Part shown: piece by piece, positions 35,250-44,618 of the stretch
Layout: each line of letters begins with the position of its first letter
How positions within the stretch are numbered: position 1 is the stretch's first letter
NCBI RefSeq assembly: GCF_000814675.1
Contig: NZ_JWIG01000022.1
Span: 176,819 to 240,818, forward strand
Source of the DNA: Pseudoalteromonas distincta
GTDB lineage: Bacteria; Pseudomonadota; Gammaproteobacteria; Enterobacterales; Alteromonadaceae
Reading direction: 5' to 3'
Length of the DNA: 64,000 nt
The notes under the pieces: model-generated
Database searches by the model: none
What the model was told of the DNA's origin: nothing
What the model saw: the letters and a program-made list of their open reading frames with translations, nothing else
Made by a program: the position numbers and the translations under genes

Positions 35250-38200
35250 TTAGTTTTTAATTAATGACAACATTTGCTGCTCATCAAACTTTGTAAAGCT
35301 CATTGATTTATCAGTAAATAATGCATCAACAAGGGCTTGCTTGTCTTGCTGCATTTTAAATACTTTTTGCTCTATTGAGTTACTCATTATGAGCTTATAA
35401 ACAAATACAGGATTAGTTTGACCAATACGGTAGGCTCTATCAGTCGCTTGCTTTTCTACTGCGGGATTCCACCATGGATCAAAATGAATAACAGTATCTG
35501 CTTGTGTTAAGTTAAGGCCTGTTCCACCGGCTTTTAAGCTAATTAAAAACACGGATGTTTTACCACTGGTAAACTCGTCGATTACTTTATCTCGTTGACG
35601 CGTTTGCCCTGTAAGCATACTAAAGTTAATGTTTATTTCTTCAAGGCGTTGGGCTATTAAATCGAGAGCCGATGTAAACTGACTAAATATAATAATCTTA
35701 CGACCCAGGCTTAGCATAAGCGGTAAGTGTGTTGTTAACCATTCAAGCTTAGCAGAGCCTGCTTGAGTATCTGGTTCTATTAATTTAGGGTGGCAACAAA
35801 TTTGCCTTAACTTTAAAAGCGCCTCTAAAAATGCAAGCTTACTTTTTTGTGCGCCTTGTTCGGCAAATAAGTCTATTAGCTTCTCTTCTAATGAACGTGT
35901 AATGCCTTGGTACATTTCTTTTTGCTTAGGCTCAAACTCAAACTCTTTTGTAAGCTCTGTTTTTTCAGGTAACTCTTGCGCTACTTGTGCTTTAGTGCGG
36001 CGCATTATAAAGGGCATAATTAACGCTTTTAACTGCTCAGCCCTCTGCATATCAGCTTCACGCTCAATAGGCGTTTGAAAGTGCTGCTTAAAGTGCGCTT
36101 GAGACCCAAGTAACGATGGCATAGCAAAATCGAGTAACGATTTAAGCTCAAGTAAATTATTCTCGATTGGAGTACCACTTAAACAAAGTTTAAAGTCGGC
36201 ATTTAAGCGTTTAACTAATCGTGAGACCTGTGCGGTATCGTTTTTAATGTATTGTGCTTCATCGAGGATTATATTTTCAAAATATAATGGCGAGTAATAT
36301 GCAATATCACGCTTTAAAAGCGGGTATGTAGTAAGAATGCATTGTGCTTGTGCTAAGTGTTGTAAAGGATCGTTACGGTTTGATCCAAAAATAGTGGTTA
36401 CTTTTAAACTTTTAGCAAACTTAGTAATTTCGTTTTTCCAATTACTCACCAAGCTAGTTGGGCACACTATAAGTGTAGGGCCTGCTTGAGGGCGGTTAAA
36501 TGTACTCGCTAAAAATGCAATAACTTGGAGTGTTTTACCCAACCCCATGTCGTCAGCTAAAATACCACCTAATTGATGACGTTTTAAAAAGCTAAGCCAA
36601 TCAACGCCTTGCTGTTGGTACTCACGAAGTGTTACTGAGTCATTTAAGCCATGTAATGAAACCTTAGGCATTGCCTTATCGGTATTATTTAACTCTTGTA
36701 AATATAGCTCAAGTGAATCGTCGTGAAGCTCTACGTTAATAGCTGTGTGCTTTACTAGTTCAGGTAAATACGAAAGCGGAATATTAAATTCGTCACGTGT
36801 TTTTACAAATTCAAAACGTTCTTTAAATTCGTTTAATAAGTTAATAGCAGACTTATTAATAACCCCAAACTGACGACCAAGCGGGTAGTAATAAAACAGT
36901 TCACTTTGGCGATTCAATGACTGATAAAGCGAATCAGCATTAGTAAACAACAGCGCTGCTTTTGCGTCACACAACAATACTTTGCAGTGCATTTGATGCC
37001 CTGCAGCACGGTGTACATGTAAACTCACTTCACACTGTGGATTAGGGCTTGTTACTTTACTTACACTGACTTGCCAACCACGCTGCTTAAAGCCAGGGAA
37101 TACTTCGTATATTAGCCAATGCAAATGGATAGGAGATTGCTTTGTAAATACAAGCTCACTTTGTAAACCCCCTTTACAAAATTCAAACCCTAGATTGATT
37201 AGCTCGTTAGTTACGGTGTTTTCAAATGCGCTATTTATAGTACTTGCTGGGGCAGAACCAGCTAAATAGTTTTTATTTTTATACTTAAATAACAGCGAAA
37301 GTGATAAACCTTGCTCGCCCATTGTTACTTTTAAAACAGCATTACTAGATAGCTTAGGTAACGTTGGCTGCAAGTTTGTAGGGTGCGGTATAACACCAGC
37401 GCCAAAGTTATCTGCAAGTTGTTTATATATTCTGTCAAAATTAGCGTCATGCAAAGCAGGCATAATTTGTAAATGCGCTATTTCGTCTGCACTCAATGGT
37501 GTACGAAGACGACCCGCTTTTAAATGATCTAAATCGAGGTAAGTAGGCGGTGTTGTTTTTAATAAAGCCCAGTTTTGGGTTTGCTCGAGCTTAATAACTA
37601 ATTGTGATAGATCTTTATCTTGCTCCCAACTAAAACTCAATGCTTGGCCAGATTGCGCTTTAATTGGCACGCGAGAGCGCTGAAAAAACAAGCGTTCAGT
37701 AGCTATCAATTGTTGTAGGGCACTAAAGCCCCATTGGCCTTTTAGCTCAATACTTCCTACTGCATTTTGTGAACGTATCCAGCTAAATAATCTAAAATCA
37801 CTTTCGAGTAAATCATTTGGCGTTACGAAACTATTTAACTGTTGCTCTGTGAGGTTTCGGCCTAACGTGTAATTCTTTTTAGTCTCAAAATTAGCTATTT
37901 TAGGTGTTAAAAATACTTTGTTATTTTCAATATCTAATACAAATAATAATACTTGCGACGGTGTATGTTGATCACCACTTTTAAGAGCGCTTAATTCACT
38001 AAACCAATCATTAATGAAGTAATCTTCACCGTATTCACCCGAGTGCTCTATTTTAAGCTTAAACAAAATAGCAGCTAAATGTCGGCATTTGGTTTTTGCA
38101 TTACACGTACAGTGTGTATCAACAGAATAACCAGTTGGTACTTTACTGATCTCAATACGTTGGTTAAATGATGATCCGTTATCCACTTGCACGGTAGAGT

Positions 38201-38396
38201 CTACAACAGAAAAATTAGGGGTATGCTCTAGCCAGGTGATTTGACCTTTCTTGTAGTACTCTTTGCCTTTATCTAAGACATTTTCGCGGAAAAGTTTTTT
38301 AATAAAGCGTTCAGAAAGAGGAAACTGGGTAGCCTGCTCATTTTTAATTTCTTCAAAAATAGCCATTAAATCATTTTTTGATAAGTTAGCAGACAT
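35250..38396 (-). CDS. SWIM-domain SNF2-family helicase
   Basis: 1048 residues. A SWIM zinc finger (CTCNAKTKCRH, about residues 95-107) is followed by a long variable region and a two-lobe SNF2/Swi2 ATPase: GGILADDMGLGKTLQV (motif I, Lys about 617), DEAQYIKN (motif II, about 711), LSGTPIENN (motif III), and in lobe two LISLKAGGTGLNLTQADTVI (motif V) and DRAYRIGQ (motif VI). Such proteins are DNA translocases related to RapA, without helicase strand opening. It lies next to the replication module but could serve repair or transcription. A copy of the 17-base dispersed palindrome is embedded at 37162. Confidence 0.93.
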   Translation of the reverse strand: MSANLSKNDLMAIFEEIKNEQATQFPLSERFIKKLFRENVLDKGKEYYKKGQITWLEHTPNFSVVDSTVQVDNGSSFNQRIEISKVPTGYSVDTHCTCNAKTKCRHLAAILFKLKIEHSGEYGEDYFINDWFSELSALKSGDQHTPSQVLLFVLDIENNKVFLTPKIANFETKKNYTLGRNLTEQQLNSFVTPNDLLESDFRLFSWIRSQNAVGSIELKGQWGFSALQQLIATERLFFQRSRVPIKAQSGQALSFSWEQDKDLSQLVIKLEQTQNWALLKTTPPTYLDLDHLKAGRLRTPLSADEIAHLQIMPALHDANFDRIYKQLADNFGAGVIPHPTNLQPTLPKLSSNAVLKVTMGEQGLSLSLLFKYKNKNYLAGSAPASTINSAFENTVTNELINLGFEFCKGGLQSELVFTKQSPIHLHWLIYEVFPGFKQRGWQVSVSKVTSPNPQCEVSLHVHRAAGHQMHCKVLLCDAKAALLFTNADSLYQSLNRQSELFYYYPLGRQFGVINKSAINLLNEFKERFEFVKTRDEFNIPLSYLPELVKHTAINVELHDDSLELYLQELNNTDKAMPKVSLHGLNDSVTLREYQQQGVDWLSFLKRHQLGGILADDMGLGKTLQVIAFLASTFNRPQAGPTLIVCPTSLVSNWKNEITKFAKSLKVTTIFGSNRNDPLQHLAQAQCILTTYPLLKRDIAYYSPLYFENIILDEAQYIKNDTAQVSRLVKRLNADFKLCLSGTPIENNLLELKSLLDFAMPSLLGSQAHFKQHFQTPIEREADMQRAEQLKALIMPFIMRRTKAQVAQELPEKTELTKEFEFEPKQKEMYQGITRSLEEKLIDLFAEQGAQKSKLAFLEALLKLRQICCHPKLIEPDTQAGSAKLEWLTTHLPLMLSLGRKIIIFSQFTSALDLIAQRLEEININFSMLTGQTRQRDKVIDEFTSGKTSVFLISLKAGGTGLNLTQADTVIHFDPWWNPAVEKQATDRAYRIGQTNPVFVYKLIMSNSIEQKVFKMQQDKQALVDALFTDKSMSFTKFDEQQMLSLIKN
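37162..37178 (-). repeat. Dispersed palindrome, copy 6 (inside helicase gene)
   Basis: Exact TGTAAAGGGGGTTTACA on the minus strand, in frame as codons for FCKGGLQS of the helicase. Confidence 0.7.
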
Positions 38397-38502
38397 GTCA
38401 CTCTAAGCATTAAATTTTAAAAATAATTCTGCCAGTATATGCCTTATGTGCTCTGAGCTAAAGCACTATTAACAAGATATAAACTGGTTGGAGCTGATAG
38501 CT

Positions 38503-38803
38503 TAGTAAAAAATCGGTTTATAGGTAAAAATGAGTATAAAATTTCGCAAAATATTAGGCACTACATACAAATATAAAGATTAAACGACACGTTATAGATC
38601 ACAATTTTACTAACAATAATAATAAACCAAGAGCAAATAGCTAAAAGGGGGCGATTAGTTAGTAAAAAAGTGATCTTGAAGAGGAAATATGATTATTTAA
38701 GGTAGGATTAGGCTAGTAAAGATCAGATTTTTACTAACAAAACAATCTGTCAGATCAGTATTTAACTAAGTATATATGTCTGACAGATCATTATTTAACT
38801 AAC
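38503..38803. repeat. Iteron-like cluster downstream of parB
   Basis: Six sites in about 300 bases: minus-strand site at about 38503 (TAAACCGATTTTTTACTAAG type, no GATC), 38597 GATCACAATTTTACTAAC, minus-strand 38658-38675, 38721 GATCAGATTTTTACTAAC, 38753 GATCAGTATTTAACTAAG and 38786 GATCATTATTTAACTAAC, the last touching the parB stop. They match the sites upstream of rep. They may bind Rep, or be a centromere for ParB; the shared consensus with the rep origin favours Rep. Confidence 0.75.
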
Positions 38804-39765
38804 TAATTAAAGGCACTTAATAGCTTAGTTAATTGTTCTAAGCGTTTGTCTGTCATCACTTTATTGTCGATTTTGATAGACACATCACCACTTTTTAAAT
38901 TGCGTTGTACCGATACAAACTTATTTTCAAGTACAGCTTCACGCTTAACAGCAACTTGAGGCTCAGCAGTTAGGCATTTGGTGATTGCCATTGCACGCTT
39001 GTCGTCACTTGTAATGGCGTTTAGCTCTTCATCACTAGCTAGGTCACTAACAAGTTGATTAAACGTCTCTTGGTCTCTCTCCTTTGCGCTCATGAGCTTT
39101 TTAGCCACTTCGCGACCCACGTGATTCGCAGTAGGGTAGAGTGCAATAACTTCAGCAGGTATTTGTTCATACGCTTTAACAGCATCAGCAATGGCGGTGT
39201 GTGATACACCTTCAATTGCAGCAATCTCTCTGTAAGATCCTTTTTTACCTTGTTCAATAAGCTCATTTTTAGTTTGCTGGTAAGCTTGTCCTAGCTCCCA
39301 TAAACTTGGAGCGATATATTGATCTGAAGATACAGCTAAAATTTTAGCGTCTTGCTCAGTAAAGTCACTTGAACTAAGTACTAAATAATCGGCGTTACCT
39401 AAAATACAGGCCATACGACGGCGAGAACCTGCTAAAACTAGGCTTTTATCACCCTGATCCCAAAGTAACGCAGGGTGCTGATTACGGCCATCCTCTGCAA
39501 TGGCAGGTAGAATATCCGATACTGACTTTTCGTTAAGAAGTGCTTGTACACGGCGATTTTTACCGTACACACCTGTTGTAGATTCAATGTCAGCGTGTGC
39601 GATCACTTTGCAAACAAGTGTAATTTGGCGCTCAGGATCGCTCGGTGCTGGCATGCGAATTACATCACCAGCATTTGCTTGTTCAAGTAATGCGTCAAGG
39701 CTACTACTTCCTACAGCTGTTGCAAATGGATCTAAGCGGGTGTCATTTTTACGTTTTTTAGCCAT
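38803..39765 (-). CDS. parB: ParB-family partition protein
   Basis: 320 residues. Binds centromere sites and activates ParA for segregation. The N-terminal ParB/Spo0J-type part contains VLAGSRRRMACIL (box II-like), followed by a central helix-turn-helix YREIAAIEGVSHTAIADAVK (about residues 172-191) and a C-terminal dimerisation region after residue 270. It starts 15 bases after the parA stop, forming a parAB operon read away from the origin region. Confidence 0.93.
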   Translation of the reverse strand: MAKKRKNDTRLDPFATAVGSSSLDALLEQANAGDVIRMPAPSDPERQITLVCKVIAHADIESTTGVYGKNRRVQALLNEKSVSDILPAIAEDGRNQHPALLWDQGDKSLVLAGSRRRMACILGNADYLVLSSSDFTEQDAKILAVSSDQYIAPSLWELGQAYQQTKNELIEQGKKGSYREIAAIEGVSHTAIADAVKAYEQIPAEVIALYPTANHVGREVAKKLMSAKERDQETFNQLVSDLASDEELNAITSDDKRAMAITKCLTAEPQVAVKREAVLENKFVSVQRNLKSGDVSIKIDNKVMTDKRLEQLTKLLSAFN

Positions 39766-39780
39766 TTTTATTTAACATCC

Positions 39781-41019
39781 TTACTTAGGGGTATTGAGTG
39801 TTGATTGAGTTGACTGCCAATTTGAACGAATAAGCATTTCTAGCTCATCGACCACATCTTTAATATTTTCTTGAGCGCGCATTAGTGATTCACGGCTTGC
39901 TAAGCTGTCTGACGCTTTTTGATCAAAAATAGTATTGAAAGACGAAGAGCTAGCAGTAATCGCCGAGCTGTGGTTGATTGGGTAACTCATAACTTGGCGA
40001 CCAAATGCACTACGAACATCTTTAACAATATCGCGCTGTGAGTGATTACCTTTTACATAGTTAGTCACTAAAAACTGCATAAAGTCCCATCCCTCATGGC
40101 CAAGTGCCGCAACGGTATGGTAAATCTCACCTAGTCGTTTTAAATATTTATTATTAGCATCAAAGTCTACAGCTTCTGGATGAACAGGGATAAGCATCGC
40201 AGTAGAAGCCATTAATGCATTATAAAACATAAAGTTAAGAGTTGGAGCTGTATCTATTAATATAATATCAAACTCGTCTTTAACAGGCTCAATTACTTTT
40301 TCAAGTAACTTATGGTAATGACGAGTTTGCTCATAATTTGAGGTGTCTTTGAGTAATGTTGCAGTTTCGTGCTCAAAATAAAAATCGTCCATACCTGATG
40401 GTAGTACACGAATATTTGGGATGTGCGTTGATAAAAATGAGTTTGAAACAAATTCAGGCCATGTTTCGCCCTCATCTAAATCTATACAATCACGCATTAA
40501 ATCACCAACAGTAATTGGGTCATGCTCGCTTGAAGGAAAAAAGCTTGAAGAAGAACCTTGAGGATCTAAATCAATTATACCAATGCGATAGCGCTTAATA
40601 TTTGTAGTTGCCAGGGCTGCTGCAATATTAACCATGCTAGTTGTTTTGCCACAGCCACCTTTGAGAGAATTAATGACAATAACTTGCAGTTTGTCATCAC
40701 CAGTACGATGATCTGGTTTAATATCCATAATATCAGCCATAGCAAAAATGTTTACTAATGTGTAAGCATAATGACCATTGGCGCCGCGTTTTATGTTTAA
40801 ATCATCAAAGTCACCGTTGTCATGACGTCTTTTTAAAGTACGATTATTACAACCTAATAAATCGGCAGCTGCTTTTTGCGTATAAGTTCTTAATTCTTTT
40901 TCTTCTGATTTAAGATGAGCACGATAGTGCTGAATACGACCTTCTAATGATTTTTCAGCTACTTCGGCAGTTGCTTTTAAAAGCCGGTAGGTACTTAACG
41001 CGTTATTATTGATAGACAT
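39781..41019 (-). CDS. parA: ParA-family partition ATPase (type Ia)
   Basis: 412 residues. The first 100 residues form an extra helix-turn-helix domain (YTQKAAADLLGCNNRTLKRRHDNGDF), as in P1 and F ParA/SopA, which lets the protein repress its own operon. The deviant Walker A box KGGCGKTT lies at residues 120-127, Walker B-like IIDLDPQGSSS at about 153-163 and DIILIDTAPTLNF further on. The type fits large low-copy replicons and chromids. Upstream TTTACA-17-TATACT forms a clear promoter. Confidence 0.95.
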   Translation of the reverse strand: MSINNNALSTYRLLKATAEVAEKSLEGRIQHYRAHLKSEEKELRTYTQKAAADLLGCNNRTLKRRHDNGDFDDLNIKRGANGHYAYTLVNIFAMADIMDIKPDHRTGDDKLQVIVINSLKGGCGKTTSMVNIAAALATTNIKRYRIGIIDLDPQGSSSSFFPSSEHDPITVGDLMRDCIDLDEGETWPEFVSNSFLSTHIPNIRVLPSGMDDFYFEHETATLLKDTSNYEQTRHYHKLLEKVIEPVKDEFDIILIDTAPTLNFMFYNALMASTAMLIPVHPEAVDFDANNKYLKRLGEIYHTVAALGHEGWDFMQFLVTNYVKGNHSQRDIVKDVRSAFGRQVMSYPINHSSAITASSSSFNTIFDQKASDSLASRESLMRAQENIKDVVDELEMLIRSNWQSTQSTLNTPK

Positions 41020-41045
41020 ACTTTCTTCCTCAAAGTTAGGCAGTT

Positions 41046-41074
41046 AGTATAATGTCCATTCAAATTGCTGTAAA
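41046..41074 (-). promoter_or_regulatory. parAB promoter
   Basis: Minus-strand -35 TTTACA (41069-41074) and -10 TATACT (41046-41051) separated by exactly 17 bases. The -10 lies in GTTAGTATAAT, which resembles half an iteron, so Rep or ParA could repress it. Confidence 0.65.
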
Positions 41075-41337
41075 CAACTATTTAAGACGACATGCATTTT
41101 AAAAAGAAGACATTTAAAAATACTTTTACACCTTTAATATTGCTTAGTATAAATAAAGAAGTTTAAAGGTGGTTAAATATATAAGGTAGTAAAGGTTAAG
41201 GGCCTTAAATTAACACATAACATTATGATTAATATAAACAATATAAAAAAAAGCAGATCAGCGTTATACTTGGTTAAGATCAGATCTTTATCTACCTGCA
41301 GATCACCTTTTTACTAAGCCTTCTTTTTTAAATCAAG

Positions 41338-41346
41338 TTATGCACA
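41338..41346 (+). promoter_or_regulatory. DnaA box (TTATGCACA)
   Basis: Fits TTATNCACA and lies among the iterons. Confidence 0.6.
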
Positions 41347-41449
41347 GGTTGCGCATAAGGTTATGAACAAAAAGAGCCCTTGAGATCAATTTTTTACTAA
41401 GTAAATTATAAAGTTATGCACTAACCTTAGCGTCAATAGGTTCGTTTAA

Positions 41450-41496
41450 TTAGTATAGATCTGATCTGTACTTGGTACAGATCAGATCTATGCTAA
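41450..41496. promoter_or_regulatory. 47-bp palindrome, probable Rep operator
   Basis: Two iterons face each other around a 3-base centre: arms of 22 bases starting TTAGTATAGATCTGATC match with one mismatch. Inverted iteron pairs of this kind are bound by Rep dimers to repress rep in several iteron plasmids; that role is inferred here. Confidence 0.6.
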
Positions 41497-41508
41497 CTCG
41501 ATAAGCCT

Positions 41509-41517
41509 TTATCCACA
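41509..41517 (+). promoter_or_regulatory. DnaA box (TTATCCACA)
   Basis: Perfect strong DnaA box next to the 47-bp palindrome. Confidence 0.8.
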
Positions 41518-41792
41518 GGGATATTAATTTTATTATGAATTTGTCGTGCTAAATTTTAAAATAAAGCCATTGTGATGGACAAAATAACAGCTGAGTTAGT
41601 AAAAAACAGATTTGTGATGACCCAGTTAGTAAAAATATGATCTGAAATCGCAAGTTATATACATTACTTAGTATAATAGTGATCTAAACGTTTTATTTAA
41701 AGTCAGATCACTTTTATACTAACTTAAACATTTAACTTTTGTTGTTTAATGTGTTGTTATTAGATGTCGCAATAAAAATGGAAATAAGAACA

Positions 41793-43007
41793 ATGAGCCG
41801 AAAGGTCAACATCTCGGTAGATAATTTGCCCGATACACTCAGGGGCCAAATCCACGGGGTGGAAAGTGCAATTGATAACGAAAGTTTAGCACTATTTACA
41901 GACAACAAAGACGTGCGAATTTCTATTGAAAATGCAGCTCATGGTTTACGTGCATATTCAAACACGTTTAATCATTATGATTTGTGGGGACGCTTTGTAC
42001 GCTCGGGCTATAAAAAATTGCCACTTGAAGAAGCGCCTAAAAAAACAATCATTACGCGTAAAATATCAGAGAAAGTAGATGGTATTTTATACGATGGTGA
42101 GATAAAAATTACCCCTGCTGTTGTCAGTACTCGTAAGGATGGCGAAGATATTGAGTATCTTGTTTGGCCATCGGACAGAGAAGAAAAAGTAGAACGAGCA
42201 CTTATTCGTTTAGCTTCTAAAGGCAAAATAGTTAAAATTAATTTTAAGTCCGGTATTCAATACGCAGTTGTTTTTTCTATGAACGAATTAGCGCAAGAGC
42301 TCAAAGCGGTAGGGCAGTCAATGCCATATCCTGCAATTAAAGAGTCACTTGAAGCATTGCAAGGTTCTAAACTTTCATTTAAATATTCAGCAACCGATAC
42401 TAAAAACTCCGATATAGATGATTCGTTTTACGAGTCAAATATGAACTTTTTATCGTCACTTCACTTTAGTGGCAAAAAAGGTCAAGGTGGTAATGTAAAG
42501 TGTGTGGCCTGTTTAAATGCGTTCGTTCATAACATGATTGATAACCTTGAATACAAAGGATATTACTTTAATAGTGCACAAGAATTAAAACGGGGATTGT
42601 CGCGTTGGATGATGCTTCGTTTGTATCACCTTTGGCGTTATGCAGCTCCAGGTAAAACGTATCATTTTAGATTACTTTCTATTATGGAAAAATACGGATC
42701 TATTTATTCAACTGATGATATTACGGAAAATAAATTAAAAGCGCTTCGTCGTGATATGACCACCACAATGAAAGATTTGATTGAAAAAGGTGCTATATCA
42801 GAATACAGCATTACAAACGTCAAAGATGACAAAACTGGTAACATTATTGATTACACATACGAAATGCACCCCTCTGATCAGTTTTGCGATGAAATACTTA
42901 CATTGAACAAACACAACAAACGCATTGAGATTCAAGGCGGTAAACGTATTGTTGAAAATGCAGTGTTAATTGATGAAGATAAAATAGAAGAGATAGTAGA
43001 AAAATAA
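41793..43007 (+). CDS. Replication initiator protein of the chromid (putative Rep)
   Basis: About 404 residues from ATG 41793 (MSRKVNISVDNL); the frame opens at TTG 41739, and ATG 41778 is an alternative. Assignment rests mainly on position: iterons, two DnaA boxes and a palindromic operator lie directly upstream, and parAB is divergent. In the protein, SRWMMLRLYHLWRYA and TYHFRLLSIMEKYG look like the winged-helix segments of iteron-binding Rep proteins, and basic helices follow (KLKALRRDMTTTMKDLIEKG). A TATAAT at 41672 inside an iteron suggests autorepression. No catalytic motif is seen, as expected for an initiator. Confidence 0.75.
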   Translation: MSRKVNISVDNLPDTLRGQIHGVESAIDNESLALFTDNKDVRISIENAAHGLRAYSNTFNHYDLWGRFVRSGYKKLPLEEAPKKTIITRKISEKVDGILYDGEIKITPAVVSTRKDGEDIEYLVWPSDREEKVERALIRLASKGKIVKINFKSGIQYAVVFSMNELAQELKAVGQSMPYPAIKESLEALQGSKLSFKYSATDTKNSDIDDSFYESNMNFLSSLHFSGKKGQGGNVKCVACLNAFVHNMIDNLEYKGYYFNSAQELKRGLSRWMMLRLYHLWRYAAPGKTYHFRLLSIMEKYGSIYSTDDITENKLKALRRDMTTTMKDLIEKGAISEYSITNVKDDKTGNIIDYTYEMHPSDQFCDEILTLNKHNKRIEIQGGKRIVENAVLIDEDKIEEIVEK

Positions 43008-43040
43008 TAAACGTTATTTTAAATACTGTACATATTTACT

Positions 43041-43067
43041 AAAAAGGCCACATATTGTGGCCTTTTA
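43041..43067. terminator. Bidirectional terminator between rep and tus
   Basis: AAAAAGGCCACA-TAT-TGTGGCCTTTT hairpin between convergent rep and tus genes. Confidence 0.85.
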
Positions 43068-43076
43068 ACATAATAG

Positions 43077-43952
43077 CTATCGGTCAACTTGTTCTAAATA
43101 TAGCCTATCAACTAGAAAATCATACTCACGTTTTCGAGGATGAGCTTCGGGTTTTTTATAATCAGGTAAGATACCTAGTTTAACGTCTGGTTCTGGATTA
43201 ATCAGAATAAATGGTAATGCGGCGCTCACATGATAGCGGTTTTGTGCTGTGTATCTCACATTAACTTGAGGGCTTACGCGAGTAGGGCGACGAATTCTTA
43301 ATTTTTCCTTTTCACCTAAACTAGCAACCCGTAATTGTTCTTGAGCTACAAGTGATTGCCATTTTTGTTGATCTATCATTCTTGGATTTCGATAACTGGC
43401 CGATTTGTCGAGCATTTCGAGGGCCATTTTTTTAGTCAACGTTTTAGTTGCGTGCTTGTGCATCCAAGTAAACCTAACGGAAAATGGTGATTCGCTCTCA
43501 CTGTGAATCTTACGATAAGCAGCAAGTGTTATTAAATTTGGTATTGCATTATGAACAGCCTCAAATCGGGCATCGTTATTATCAATTGCCAATATACACT
43601 CTTTGAAACTAGCTTTAGCTTTGTTAACTTGTGCTATACGATTATTTAAAGCTTGTTTATCTGCATTTTTAATAACAAGTAAACCAGGGTGCCTTTTTAA
43701 CACGCGACTGCTTAAGCCCGATTTTTTATAAATGTCAGAAAAGGAGTTTAAAATTGCCTTTTGAGCCGGCGCTCCAGTTATTTTAGAGACAAGTATGGAC
43801 TCAGGAACCTTATTTTCATCTAAACTACTTACATCAGGTAACTGATAGTACTCTGCTCTGGAAAACTCACATTCATTTAATTCCTCAATTAACCTTAAAG
43901 TTAATTCGTTCATTAAATCAAACTGACTCCTAATTTGCACTTTAGTAACCAC
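43077..43952 (-). CDS. tus: Tus (Ter-binding replication terminator protein)
   Basis: 291 residues from GTG 43952, chosen because GAGG lies 6 bases upstream and the length then fits Tus (309 in E. coli). Three stretches match E. coli Tus: RFEAVHNAIPNLITLAAYR (E. coli RFEWVHRHLPGLITLNAYR), RFTWMHKH (RFGWANKH) and KLRIRRPTRVSP (KLKIKRPVKVQP). The residues that lock the flipped C6 of Ter in E. coli, Phe140 and His144, are conserved (Phe130, His134 here); Gly149 is replaced by Asn. A Ter-like site lies across its leader. Tus blocks the replicative helicase in one direction. Confidence 0.9.
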   Translation of the reverse strand: MVTKVQIRSQFDLMNELTLRLIEELNECEFSRAEYYQLPDVSSLDENKVPESILVSKITGAPAQKAILNSFSDIYKKSGLSSRVLKRHPGLLVIKNADKQALNNRIAQVNKAKASFKECILAIDNNDARFEAVHNAIPNLITLAAYRKIHSESESPFSVRFTWMHKHATKTLTKKMALEMLDKSASYRNPRMIDQQKWQSLVAQEQLRVASLGEKEKLRIRRPTRVSPQVNVRYTAQNRYHVSAALPFILINPEPDVKLGILPDYKKPEAHPRKREYDFLVDRLYLEQVDR

Positions 43953-43962
43953 GGCACACCTC

Positions 43963-43978
43963 AAAGAACACATCTTAC
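43963..43978 (-). promoter_or_regulatory. Ter-like site A
   Basis: Minus strand GTAAGATGTGTTCTTT, 14 of 16 bases identical to sites B and C, in opposite orientation. It spans the tus leader, comparable to TerB in the E. coli tus promoter, so it may also autoregulate tus. Confidence 0.55.
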
Positions 43979-44066
43979 TAATGCTATATTATTGCATGCA
44001 CTTTGCATTGAGTAAATACTTAATAAAATAATACTCGATGTCCAGATAGCATTAAAAACAAATTGT

Positions 44067-44082
44067 GTATGATGTGTTCTTA
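44067..44082 (+). promoter_or_regulatory. Ter-like site B
   Basis: GTATGATGTGTTCTTA; the first nine bases GTATGATGT differ from E. coli Ter GTATGTTGT at one position. Confidence 0.6.
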
Positions 44083-44618
44083 CTGGAGTAAATGATTCTA
44101 CTTATTCCTGTAATTTAGTAGTGTTTTATTGATTAAAGGGTTAGTCCGCTTAGAGCTTAATTGCCCATGTAGTGTAATAAATGAGGGATGTAAAATGAAC
44201 TTGGTGCGGTTAAGCTCTAAATAATAGTGTTGGTTTTGGTTGTTTCTCTAATTAGTTATTAATATTATAACGTGTTTTAACTATGGGTTTATCATCCAAA
44301 AGCTCAGCTTGTCGTACATGCTTTTTACATGAGAGCCATTTAAGGCATCACTGGCAGTTAAGTTTTTAGTTATCACAACTTGCTAAATAACGCTGGCGGC
44401 AGGGTGGGAAGATGAGGGGGGATCAGCAGATTAACCTCGTGTCAGTTGTAAGTATATTCTGGCAAGAGAATAATCAACAGCGTTATTCTACTAGGTTTAA
44501 AGTGCATATAAATGAGCAACACAAAATCCCTTATCATATATTTAGACCTGCACATAGCCCCTGTTAATTAATAATTAATTTATCGTGTAAAGTTAAGATT
44601 ACATTTAATGCAATTTAT

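Larger units (their letters stand above)
41256..41723. repeat. Replication origin iterons
   Basis: About ten 18-base sites, starting near 41256 (weak), 41278, 41301, 41384, 41480 and 41706 on + and near 41449, 41595, 41625 and 41667 on minus. Consensus GATCAnnTTTTTACTAAC; most carry GATC, a Dam target. AT-rich sequence lies on the left (41100-41255). With DnaA boxes and rep adjacent this is very probably the replicon's origin. Confidence 0.85.
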
